This document shows, piece by piece, positions 18,464 through 27,862 of a DNA stretch of 36,329 nucleotides (within the stretch, counting starts at the first letter, position 1; each line of letters starts with the position of its first letter). A model generated the notes under the pieces. It worked only from the letters and a program-made list of their open reading frames with translations. It had not been told where the DNA came from and did no database searches. Source of the DNA: Coemansia sp. RSA 922 (Eukaryota; Kickxellomycota; Kickxellomycetes; Kickxellales; Kickxellaceae); assembly GCA_027577415.1 (NCBI GenBank), contig JANBQS010000100.1, positions 1 to 36,329 on the forward strand. The letters are read 5' to 3'. The position numbers and the translations under genes were made by a program.

Positions 18464-21400
18464 CTACATAACGACAGTGGATGTCTTTCCCTTCAAAACA
18501 ACACGCTTGCTCTCAGAATATCCAGACGAGGACTTTGATGACACGCGCATTCTAGATGTTGCGGATCGGGACTGAACAGCAGCAGCTCGTTTGGCATCCG
18601 AGAGCAGCTTTGAAATATCCTTGCCCTCGCTGAGCATTTGCGACGTAAGCCAGACAGAGTCAGGTTCGCCCATGTCAGCCCGAGAAGCAAGTGACGGAGC
18701 TGGCGCTATATCAGTTGACGAAGCAGGATAAAGCGAGTGGTCTACAAGCATAAACTCAGCACTCAAACGCTCCTCCGACGGCTCTAGACGTCCACCATTA
18801 GTAGCAGCAAGAGTATCGAGAATAGTATGGCTAATGCCTGGCGGGATAGGCGTTGGATTTGTTGGCGTCACACATTCCATATCGACTTCCTTGCGCAATG
18901 TGGTATCGATATCAACTGCTGAAAAGAAGGCGACGCTCTGAGGCAGATCCTCGATGCCCATCCGATAGCTGAACAGGGAGCGGACCCAGAGATTAGCGAC
19001 CTGTAGTGCCAGTTCAGCTCGCGGTACATCGCACTCTGGAACCATATACCTGATTTCATCGTGCACCGAAATAACAAAGCGCACGTCAATACTGTAGCGG
19101 CGAGCCAAGTAAGTCATCGAAACAAGGAGGAGGTGCAAGTAGTCGACACCCGAGCTCTGAACAACCCAGTTGACGCGCGAGGTCATGAACCGACTACCAG
19201 TGACCTTCTTCTTGAGCGCCTCAGTAATGCCACATCCCAGCGCAGGCGTGCGCGGGTCATCGGCGGTAGCAATGTGTTCGAGTTGGTTAAACATGTAGCT
19301 TTCGGTTCCGCCATGCCAAAAGGCTCTGCCAAAGTGCCGCGCGTTGCGCATGTTGGTGCCCTTTGTGGAGACATAGAGCCGCTCAGCCTTCTCCCTAGCC
19401 TCGGCCTCAGTCATGTCGGGATTGAATTGCAAGAGCAAGCTCATGGCGTATTTGACTCCAGCGCCGTAGATACGTCCGTAGTTGAATACTTTGGCGCTAC
19501 CACGACTGATTCCCAAGATGCGTGCCGTGTTTGAGTGCAAGTCGGTGCCTGCAGCCTTGGTTCCTTGCAAAGTCATCCAGCCAAATGCTGTCGCGCCATG
19601 CATCCGAAACTGCGAGTCACCGATAAGCGCCGATATCCACAGCTCCTCCGAATCAACGTCAGCTCCAACAAACCTGTATCCTGTTGGACACTTTACCATG
19701 GACTTTAGTTCAGAGCCCAGTCGGTTCTTTTTTGCATTGGACGCAGTCATCCACGTTGACTCGACGGCCCGACGCGTGACGGTGCCCATGGGTACAACCA
19801 TAGGCAAGATGACACCCATCTGCAGCTCATTAGGCGGCAGGCCCAGGTCGAGTGGCTGGCCAGTAAAGGCGTCAGCTGCATCGCTGTTCCACACGACAAA
19901 CTGCGACTTGATACGCTCGCGTGCGCTGATCCAGTACGAACACATGGCGTTCATATCCATTGCCTCCTTGGCCATGGCGTAGGTCGATGACAGTGTGCCG
20001 TCTTCGATTGCCGTCTGGTACCCCTTGGCCAGTGGGTTTCCGCAATTAGCAGCCTCGCCATCCGAATGCGGCACCTTAAAGTATACGCCATCTCGATCCT
20101 CGACTGGGGTTCGCTCATAGTCCGGATCTATCACATTGGCGGGGAACTCCAGTACGCGCATGTTTTTAAACGATGGCAACACATGTTTGCGGTCTTTGGC
20201 CACGGCAACATCGCTGGTCCCTTGCTGCAGAGACTGATGATAGTCGCTAAGTGGGACGCGAAACGTCCACCCGTGCAAGCTAGAGTAGTATAGTGGGTAG
20301 CCTAGCCACTTGAGCTTGAGCAAATACGGAGCCACTCGTGTGCGAACTGTGATCTGCGGGCGCCCAAGCTTGGTATCCCACAGATCGCGATACCATTTAG
20401 GATACCCTACCATCGTTTGCTTGGAATACGGCCGAGGCTCGCCGCCCTTGGCATAGGTTTTGCCGTCTGCCTTGAACTTTGGCTTGGTAAATTTTCGCTG
20501 CTCAACGGTCCAATCGAGGTTTTTAAGCCAGGGATCGTCGAGTGGCGCAGGCTCCTTGAGTGCGCTCTCCGCCAACTCCCTTAGCTTGGCTCCAACGTTC
20601 TCAGTCAGCTCACCCAGAAGCTCCTCGCTACGACGAATATACTCAGGCCACGACCGATCAACAGGCAAGTACCCTTCAAGCATAGTCAGCATACCAGCAA
20701 ACGATACTGGGTGGGGGCACTTTTGTCTATATTCTGGGAAGACCTTGGCATAGACCTTGCGAGTGATCTCAACGTCCATGGCACAATACGCAGCGAGCTG
20801 GGCAAAGTCATTGCGTACATCTTGCAACGTTCCCTCCATAAACACGTCGCGCTTCGATTTATCCATATTGATTTTGCAGTAATGCGCAGCAACTTCCTTC
20901 AGGCTATTGAGCGAGCTTACGTCAAAGAACTTGCCCGTATCAGCGTTCAGCTGAAGATACTCGGTGTCGTTCTCGCGCTTGGCGCGCGAGTATCGTTGCC
21001 AGTAGAGTCGCTGCTGGTTGCATAGACCGCCACCCGATACGTGGAGCGACATAGTATCGAGAAATGCCAGAGGCCCGCGTTTAAGTAATCGCTCTTCTTG
21101 GATCCTGGCCCGATCGAATCCTATATTGTGGCCAATAAGCAGACGTGGAGTACGCTGGCCTGAGCGCATAAGCGGTATCAAGTGTCGTCCATGAGGCGAG
21201 TTACCCGTCACGTATGGCGAGACCCAGAGATACCACGCACGGTCAGACATTGCTGCCGCTAGCACAGGATACGGCGAGTCGGGGACCAAAACTTCGACAT
21301 CAAACACCAGCACCCGATCCTCCGTATCTGGTACATCTACCGCTCTCCATGTACCGTCAGCTTCGTACCGAGTCCATCCACTACGCATTTGCCATACAGA

Positions 21401-21841
21401 CTCCGGAGGCAATTTGGGGAACTGTTGCTTGGGCCGCATTGCATATTCTTGGGCCATAGATAGATAGGGCTCGGCGGCAATCTGTCCGATACGCTGGAAA
21501 TGCTCCTCGATAGTTGCCCCCTCGAGAGGCGGTGGTTCAAAGTCTGCCATGGTTACTGGCTCCCCTTCCTTTCCGTAAATGTCTTGCAACTTTAGGTGGT
21601 CGATAGATAGCCTGATCTGATCGGTGGTCGCTCCAGGAAACTCCTGTCGGTTGAATATGCTCTTTCGTAGTTTAGGCGCTAGCATAGTAATGTCCAGTTC
21701 GTTTTTGCGCTCGGGCACTGCCTCTGCTTCGGTGGCGACCGCACTACTAAAAGACTGACGCTGTGGTATCAAGTACCTGGCCACGCAGCTAGCTGAAGCT
21801 TGTCGACGGACAGCACGCACGACGTGCTGATAGCTCAGCAT
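18464..21841 (-). CDS. MIP1: Mitochondrial DNA polymerase gamma catalytic subunit (Mip1/POLG)
   Basis: This 1125-aa family A polymerase replicates mitochondrial DNA. The N-terminus is a typical matrix presequence (Arg/Ser/Ala-rich, no acid before E38; RQSFSS at 28-33 is a likely cleavage region). The 3'-5' exonuclease has Exo I VFDVEV (D181, E183), Exo II GHNIGFD (N239, D243) and Exo III YCAMD (Y352, D356). The polymerase has motif A GADVDSEELW (D728), motif B beginning RGSAKVFNYGRIYGAG and motif C SVHDEIRY (H927-D928-E929). All catalytic residues are present. The last ~170 residues after the palm are a Ser-rich tail; fungal enzymes such as yeast Mip1 (1254 aa) also have a C-terminal extension absent from animals. 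No intron is seen. It is divergent from EMC2 with about 286 bases between start codons; a run of 14 T's (sense) lies just upstream of the start. Confidence 0.97.
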   Translation of the reverse strand: MLSYQHVVRAVRRQASASCVARYLIPQRQSFSSAVATEAEAVPERKNELDITMLAPKLRKSIFNRQEFPGATTDQIRLSIDHLKLQDIYGKEGEPVTMADFEPPPLEGATIEEHFQRIGQIAAEPYLSMAQEYAMRPKQQFPKLPPESVWQMRSGWTRYEADGTWRAVDVPDTEDRVLVFDVEVLVPDSPYPVLAAAMSDRAWYLWVSPYVTGNSPHGRHLIPLMRSGQRTPRLLIGHNIGFDRARIQEERLLKRGPLAFLDTMSLHVSGGGLCNQQRLYWQRYSRAKRENDTEYLQLNADTGKFFDVSSLNSLKEVAAHYCKINMDKSKRDVFMEGTLQDVRNDFAQLAAYCAMDVEITRKVYAKVFPEYRQKCPHPVSFAGMLTMLEGYLPVDRSWPEYIRRSEELLGELTENVGAKLRELAESALKEPAPLDDPWLKNLDWTVEQRKFTKPKFKADGKTYAKGGEPRPYSKQTMVGYPKWYRDLWDTKLGRPQITVRTRVAPYLLKLKWLGYPLYYSSLHGWTFRVPLSDYHQSLQQGTSDVAVAKDRKHVLPSFKNMRVLEFPANVIDPDYERTPVEDRDGVYFKVPHSDGEAANCGNPLAKGYQTAIEDGTLSSTYAMAKEAMDMNAMCSYWISARERIKSQFVVWNSDAADAFTGQPLDLGLPPNELQMGVILPMVVPMGTVTRRAVESTWMTASNAKKNRLGSELKSMVKCPTGYRFVGADVDSEELWISALIGDSQFRMHGATAFGWMTLQGTKAAGTDLHSNTARILGISRGSAKVFNYGRIYGAGVKYAMSLLLQFNPDMTEAEAREKAERLYVSTKGTNMRNARHFGRAFWHGGTESYMFNQLEHIATADDPRTPALGCGITEALKKKVTGSRFMTSRVNWVVQSSGVDYLHLLLVSMTYLARRYSIDVRFVISVHDEIRYMVPECDVPRAELALQVANLWVRSLFSYRMGIEDLPQSVAFFSAVDIDTTLRKEVDMECVTPTNPTPIPPGISHTILDTLAATNGGRLEPSEERLSAEFMLVDHSLYPASSTDIAPAPSLASRADMGEPDSVWLTSQMLSEGKDISKLLSDAKRAAAVQSRSATSRMRVSSKSSSGYSESKRVVLKGKTSTVVM

Positions 21842-22127
21842 TTGAGGAAGAATTAAAGCGATAAAAAAAAAAAAAAAGAAAGCGAATTAGAACTATATAC
21901 ACAAAATACAGAGAGCTTAAGAAACGAAGAATAATGAAAATTTTACCATCATCTTTATGTTTTGCCCAAAAATTATCAATCCATAACTGATCTCCTCAAG
22001 AGCAAGTTGCTCAGTCTTTTGTGTTGGCGCTCGGTATTTTTTTTATTATTACTAACAATAGCCGTCAATTATCTATCTCTATCTCTGCTTATCACTGCCT
22101 CTCCCGCTTACTATCTTATATTTAGAA

Positions 22128-23183
22128 ATGAGCAACTCACTAGCACTTTTGGCCGAAATTCGGCAATCATCAGAGCGTCGTCCGTTCGAGGTGCTGAAAT
22201 TGGCCGAGCCACTAATGCTCAAGCGCTCTGTATCTCAGGCCGGAGACGATGGTACGCAGCTAGTTGACCATACACTTTTTTGTTTTAATCCAGACATGCG
22301 CAAGGGTCGTTAGAGTACTAAGAACTTTATGATCTATGTACAATTGTAGCTTGGCTGGTGTATGAGCAGATTATCTTGGCTGCACTCGACGAAGGACAAG
22401 TAGACTTGGCAAAAGTACGACAACATATTGCAATCAACGCAGGCCACTTTACAACCCCCAAGTATATCGACTAACTCTGTAATATTTTATTTTTTGTAGT
22501 CTGTGCTGTTTATTCTCGATACGCGGTTCAAAGATTCGCAGCGCGTCAAACGGCTCTCAGGACTAGTAATGGAGGCATTGGGCCACTCCGACGAAGCACA
22601 GACTCTGTACACAGAGATGCTAGAAAAGGACGCAACCAACGTGCTAGCCAGCAAACGTCTAATCGCGATCCTAAAGTCTCAGGGCCAAACCACGCTAGCC
22701 ATACGCGAGCTAGTCACTTACCTAGACACGCATGGGAACGATTTTGAGGCATGGCTCGAGCTCTCCCACCTCTACCTCACGCAACACCTATACCAGCAAG
22801 CAGCATTCTGCCTGGAAGAAGTCATATTGCAGCAGCCTGCCAACCACTTCTTTCATTTGCAATATGCCGAGCTACAGTACACCATGGGTAATCTCGATAT
22901 CGCTCTGAAGGAGTATTTGCGTGTGGTGGAACTCTCGACAGACAATGTGCGTGGATTTTATGGCGTCAAACTCACTGCGGATCGTCTAATGACTGAGTCC
23001 AAGAAAGGAAAGAGCTCTGGCAATAAGAAAGACCAGGTGTCGAATGCGAGTAGAATGGATAACGTCCCCCAGCAAGCTACCCTGGAGCGCCTGTCGGAGC
23101 TCGCTACCGAGCGCCTGGTCAGCGTATATAACCGTGCGGGCGATACATGCAAGAAGACTGCCGAGCAATGGCTCAAAGAGTAA
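22128..23183 (+). CDS. EMC2: ER membrane complex subunit 2 (EMC2), three exons
   Basis: Exons 22128-22251, 22350-22414 and 22500-23183 give 290 aa, against 297 for human EMC2. Intron 1 (GTACGC…TGTAG, with TACTAAG about 30 bases before the acceptor) joins …QAGDD to AWLVYEQIILAALDEGQ. Intron 2 (GTACGA…TTGTAG, CTAAC branch site) joins DLAK to SVLFILDTRFKDSQRVKRL. All phases agree. The protein is a TPR superhelix: RVKRLSGLVMEALGHSDEA, NVLASKRLIAILKSQG, IRELVTYLDTHGNDFEAWLELSHLY and AAFCLEEVILQQPANHFFHLQYAE are classic EMC2 repeats. EMC2 is the cytosolic scaffold of the ER membrane protein complex that inserts tail-anchored and multipass proteins. An alternative model with a 12-nt micro-exon at 22299 keeps frame but aligns worse, so I reject it. 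Confidence 0.92.
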
Positions 23184-23417
23184 ATCTGTTAATGTCTTCA
23201 ATAGTGACGCAAATATACGATTTATATGAACAAGGTCAGCGATAATAATAAAAAATAAGTATAAAAAAATAAGTATAAAAATTGATTCCCAACAAGTCAG
23301 TGTCTTGTTTTTGGTTGTTTTACATGCGAGCAGCAGAGGAAGGAGGATGCAGATACACGGAGAGGGAGAGGGGAGACAGCCGATGAAGAGGAGAGTATGA
23401 GAACGAGCCACACAGGA
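23184..23417. other. 3' flanks of convergent EMC2 and REC-PDE genes
   Basis: Tail-to-tail spacer. AATAAT/AAATAAGTATAAA repeats at about 23242-23282 are likely 3'-end signals: a near-duplicate AAATAAGTATAAAAA occurs twice in tandem. No gene is seen. Confidence 0.4.
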
Positions 23418-26400
23418 TCATGTCTGAGCCGCCGTCGATCGCTGACTATGAGGCGGTGACGGCACACCAGCAGCAGCCAGCAGTTGCGCGGCAGCAGCAG
23501 GCTTAGCAACCGGTCTACTCCCATCGCCACCAGCAGCAGTCGCATGCAGTGTATAATTAGCCAAGTTCAAGTGATGGACGTCACTCTCCACTGCAGTATT
23601 CGTCGACGCCGTATAAGGTACAATCGAAGGTGTCAACAGGCTACCCATTGACCGCTTTGGCAAAAAGTCTGGCGCCGAGTCCGTCGATCCAGCTCTCGTG
23701 CTAGTGCTCAACTCAAACGTAGACGAGTGCTTGAGACCATAGGGTACTTCGGGCACCTTTTGGTTAGACTTTATGAATCCCCAGTTACGAATATTGTTCT
23801 CCAGCTGATCCGGCATAAACCTCAGCTCGGGTACCAAGTCAGCGACAGCGTTGAATAGCGGGCGACCACAAGACTCGTAAAAGGCAATTTGCGAAGTGGG
23901 GATGTTTGTTGGATCGACGACGATACTACGCGACAAACCCAACGACTCTTCAATATTACCTTGCAAGGTGACCTCACGGTTAAGTCGTTGTGTCCACCGC
24001 TGCGAGATGTTGAAGGGCCGCACGATATTGCTAATATCAGCGCATTTGAGAATACTCGCAGCCAGTTGAGCGCGCTCAGCCTCATGCTGCTGCGCGGTCA
24101 ATGGCAGGTTGGATCCAGACATAAAGCGCTCGTACTGGGCCTTGCACTTGCCGATAAACTCAAAGTGCCGTGCCATATCAGTAGCCAAAATAGCATGCAC
24201 AGCTATCCGCCGGAACTCCTCGTAATCAAACGCCGACGACGTGTGCCCATTTTGTTGTTGTTGCTGATAGGCCTTGGGGACAACAAAGTCCGTGAAAAAA
24301 TACGACATGATCATCGAGAAACATGCCGCGTGGAAGTTCTCAAGCACCGATTGATCGTTGTATATCTCTGCCAACTGCGTATGCGCACGCACCATAAAGG
24401 CGTTATTGAGTCCCGGGTGTCCGAGGTCATGACACATCGAGGCTACAACTAGCGCCACAGCGTCGGTGGGACGCAGGATACTGCGTACAGGGAACGAGGT
24501 ATCAGCCGGCGAGCGCAAGGACGAGCGGCGAGGACCAGTCTTGTTGAAAAGGCCGATAGTGTGCAGCATGTAGAATGTACACTGTGTGACATCGACGGCG
24601 TGGCAAAAGTTATGGTAGGGGTTGTCGTAGTAGGCGGACTCGAGGATAGTAACGAATTTGCGGACTCTGCTGTGACGCAACTTGAGGTCAACGCACGCAG
24701 CGCTGTCCATGATCATAATGATAGCACAGTCGAGCAAGTCGTTACGTTCCATCTCGTATGGACAGAACGACCAATCGAGCAGGCGTGAGCGTAGAAACTC
24801 GGCACGCGGACTGGTAATAAACGCGTCATATTGACTGCAATCATCGCCATCCATATCGTCACTGTCCAGCTCGTCGCCGTCAATGCCGCCCAAGCCACCG
24901 CAACTGCCGCCCAAAAGTTTTGCTGCATGCGAGTCAGCCGATGCTGTAGCAGTGGGTAGCGTGCTCGATATAGCAGGCACAAACTGTCGAATAAAGTCCT
25001 CCTCAAAGGACGGGTTGCGTATATCGGCGGTAAAGGCGCCATTGACAGTATCTGTCCGTATCCAGCGTTGGAATATGGCCTGCTGCGGGGTCAAAGTGCA
25101 GGCATCGCCGCCATTATCATGTGTCATTAAACCGACGCTAGTAGCAGTTTGCGAGCTAGCACGGCCCGGACCATTATTGTTAGCACCCTTTGTTCCTCCG
25201 GTAGCCGTTGCGACGGCATCTCTACAGCATGCACCCGTAGCGTGCGGATGTGTACGGCATGAAAAGACGTTAAGCCACAGGCTGTGGACAGTCTCGGCGG
25301 AGATTGGTTTTACCAAATAATTCATGGCACCTAAGCTGGCGGCTTGGCGCATAAAAGCCGGCTCGTGAGATGTGCTCATAGCTACAGCACAAGCGCGATA
25401 GTTTTGTGTGTGAGTGAGAGTGCCAATAACCGAGTTGCGTCGTTTGTACGTATCCGATACGCCACCATTATTGACACGATAGCGAGTGGACATTGGCGAT
25501 GCGGGTGTCGTATTGTTTGGAGCGGCCAGTTGTGCAAACGCCATAATAAAAAAATTACCGATAATTATTTTGTTTGCCCGTTTTTAGTTATCGATGCCGA
25601 GAAGAGAAAGCGGGGGGTTCGTAGAGATGCAGAGTATGCAATATAAAAAAAGGAAAGAAAAAAAATGGTATGTACAAGTTAGTAGATGTGGAAGACGGAG
25701 TCGATGTGCCTTTATAAAGATAAGCGAGTCTGCTGGTGTATGTACATGAAAAGGGAGGGAGGAGAGGCGGGTGGAAAACGTACAATAGAAGGTATGGCAG
25801 GTGGTGTCCTAATTTTCAACGGCAGGTAGCCAACACAGGGCTCAATGCCCGCCACACACACAAAGGCATGCGGGCAGAAGCATGACCCGCGTGAAGAAGA
25901 AGAACACGCGCACCCACATAGAAATATTACGCCAAAGAAAAAAGGCAACTGACCGTCAAAAACTCGCCACACAGGTGAACAACACACACTCCCTGTCCCT
26001 GCTGTAGCTGGTGCATATTCTCGATTGCCTTCTGGGGGCCAAAACGCACAGGGATTTGCCAACTCAACATAAAAGTACCGTAATTGCCTATGCAACTATG
26101 GACAGGCACGAAAATGAGCGAAAGCAGGTTTTTTCTCATAGAGAGTATCTTAATGCTGCATGGTGTCAGAGGGCAGATTTGAAAAGGGAAAAAGGGCGTG
26201 CAAAGACATAATAAGGATATGCAGATGTAGAGTATTGAAGGACAAAGGAGATACGTGAACAGCAAGTGTCGATCTATCTCTACCTCCTCTCACACTGTCT
26301 TCTCAACAAGCCAAATGCCTAGGGGGGACGTTTCTGTTGCTCGGTGGTGGCGAACATGTGGTGTGACATGCAAGGGCAGCCGGGCGGCCCATTGAAAGAA

Positions 26401-27862
26401 ACCAAAAGGCAAGTGGCGCGGTCAAGAAAAAAAAAATGTGGTGAGGACACTTGAAACAAATAGGGATACAAAGGTAGATCGAGGGGGAGGGGGGAAAAGT
26501 GAAAATCGGAATGTGCTTTACAGTGAGAAGCAGCGGCTCATAGTCGCGCGCGGGAGTGGCAAATGCTGCAGCGGCCAAAAAGGGAATAAAAGCAGACTCA
26601 TGCCCGGGGAGATCACCAACTGACAGGGCAGTCTCTGTGGCTTTTTATGGCCAAGCGACAAGAGCACAAACGAAGACAATGAACAATTGTGCGACATTGC
26701 CGGCCGAGAGCCAAGTACCGGGTCCTGTCAGCACATGGATCATAAAAGCCAGCGAGGGGAGCAAAAAAGAGGTAGAAGCGCTATAAAAGGGCTTATGCAC
26801 GCGTGCATGCGGGGGGTGTTGCTTCTGAGCTGTGGCTTGCACAGGAACACCGTCAATATGCATACTCACGCCCCAGCGCCCAGTGTCCTCGTGCCATCTT
26901 CACCAAGCGGATCGACATACAAAAAAATAGAGAGGGAATGGATGAATTCTCTTACCTATCGGTGCAACATTGCGGAAGACGCCAATAGCCACATAATGCG
27001 CAATGACTCGTAGCAGTGCCAGACCGTAGGGTCCAGAGCTCTCAGAGTCATCGAGAGAGTGTCGCCGTCGCTGTTGCTGCTGCTGTGGCTGTTGGTGATC
27101 GTTGGGGCTGTGTGGCGGCGTGTAAATCAGACCCGTATTGGCATCTGTCGAGGCAGTAGAGTCGCCCAGATCATACGTGTCGTCAACGTCGATAAGTACA
27201 ATAATCGCCTTGTTTCCCGTATGGTTAAAAATCCACCGTAGCGCTGTATCCCCTGACAACACAGCGACAACTACAGTGGGTAGCAGAATCTCTCTTTTAG
27301 CCGACTTTGTCTCCATTGGAGCAGAGTTTGTGTGTGTGTACGTCCACCCCATCCAATCTGGCCACGCAGCCCTTTTTACGTAGTGCGCACACGATGTGAG
27401 AGGAGGAGGGAGGCCTGGACCCGCCAGAGTGGAAATAATTACAAGGGGCTTTTCCAAGGGCGTGGGTTGGAGAAAGAAAAAAAATACAAATTGCAAAGTC
27501 TTACCTTGGCCGTAAATTTCGAGGAGCTCCTGTACAAACACAACGTCGTCTCTAGCTGGCCCAGCACGGATTGCTGGACCAGTAGACCCAGCGCCAGTTG
27601 TATAATAGACGCCACGGAGGAAGCGCTTGTCGACAATAAGCACTGTGCAGCTGCTAGGCGCCATTAGTGCAGTGACCACTGTAGACGCTGTTTTAGCCTC
27701 GGCACTAGAGCTAGAGCTAGCCGATGGCGGACTACGCGGTGTCATAGAAGAGCGCCCTCCTGGTACTGTCGCTTTGGATGTTGTGGCTGCGGTGCTGTTG
27801 CTAATACTAGAGTCGCTGCTATTACCACCAGGACTGCGACGCCTGGCTCTGCTGAATTTCAT
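23418..27862 (-). CDS. Receiver-domain / class I cyclic-nucleotide phosphodiesterase fusion (RegA-like), three exons
   Basis: I assemble exons 27862-27505, 27270-26956 and 25381-23418 (878 aa). Donors are GTAAGA at both introns, acceptors CACTGTAG and GTGCTGTAG, and every junction is phase 1. After a Ser-rich N-terminus comes a receiver domain: beta1 CTVLIVDKR (D78, K79), helix FVQELLEIYGQ, beta2 VVAVLSGDTALRWI, beta3 AIIVLIDV (phosphoacceptor D147), a long Gln/Ser loop (150-200), alpha3 GLALLRVI, beta4 APIAMSTS (T228) and beta5 NYLVKPI (K249). Residues ~440-790 are the PDEase domain, with PYHNFCHAVDV, HDLGHPGLNN, HAILATDMARH and CADISN metal-site motifs all intact. In Dictyostelium RegA this fusion couples His-Asp phosphorelay to cAMP hydrolysis. 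Here the same role is inference. The tail from ~800 is Ala/Ser-rich. Exon 3 alone extends upstream to an ATG at 25544, which misleads a single-ORF reading. Confidence 0.85.
25382..26955 (-). other. Exceptionally long intron of the REC-PDE gene with a 326-nt AG-free zone
   Basis: This intron is about 1574 bases, against 72-100 bases for five of the other six introns in the window and 234 for this gene's first. It starts GTAAGA and ends GTGCTGTAG on the minus strand. From 25709 down to 25384 the minus strand contains no AG dinucleotide at all, although it includes ordinary mixed sequence and not only T/C tracts. Candidate branch sequences inside include GATAACTAAAAA at about 25587-25598. The rest is pyrimidine-rich on the transcribed sense, with several C-runs (GGGGG-A-GGGGGG on the plus strand around 26481-26491). 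An in-frame ATG at 25544 and a palindromic CTTTATAAAG at about 25710-25719 lie inside it. Confidence 0.7.

Noticed and set aside
22299..22310. A 12-nt micro-exon in EMC2
   Set aside because: It keeps frame but uses a weak donor and inserts four residues where EMC2 proteins align without them; a single intron with a TACTAAG branch site explains the region better.
25382..25544. Taking the ATG at 25544 as the true start of the phosphodiesterase gene
   Set aside because: It leaves half a receiver domain. Exons at 27862-27505 and 27270-26956 supply the missing half with matching splice phases. Kept only as a possible alternative isoform.
25927..26870. Several short minus-strand frames rich in Leu, Phe, Cys and Pro
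   Set aside because: They lie in the pyrimidine-rich long intron of the REC-PDE gene and reflect T/C composition; no motifs.
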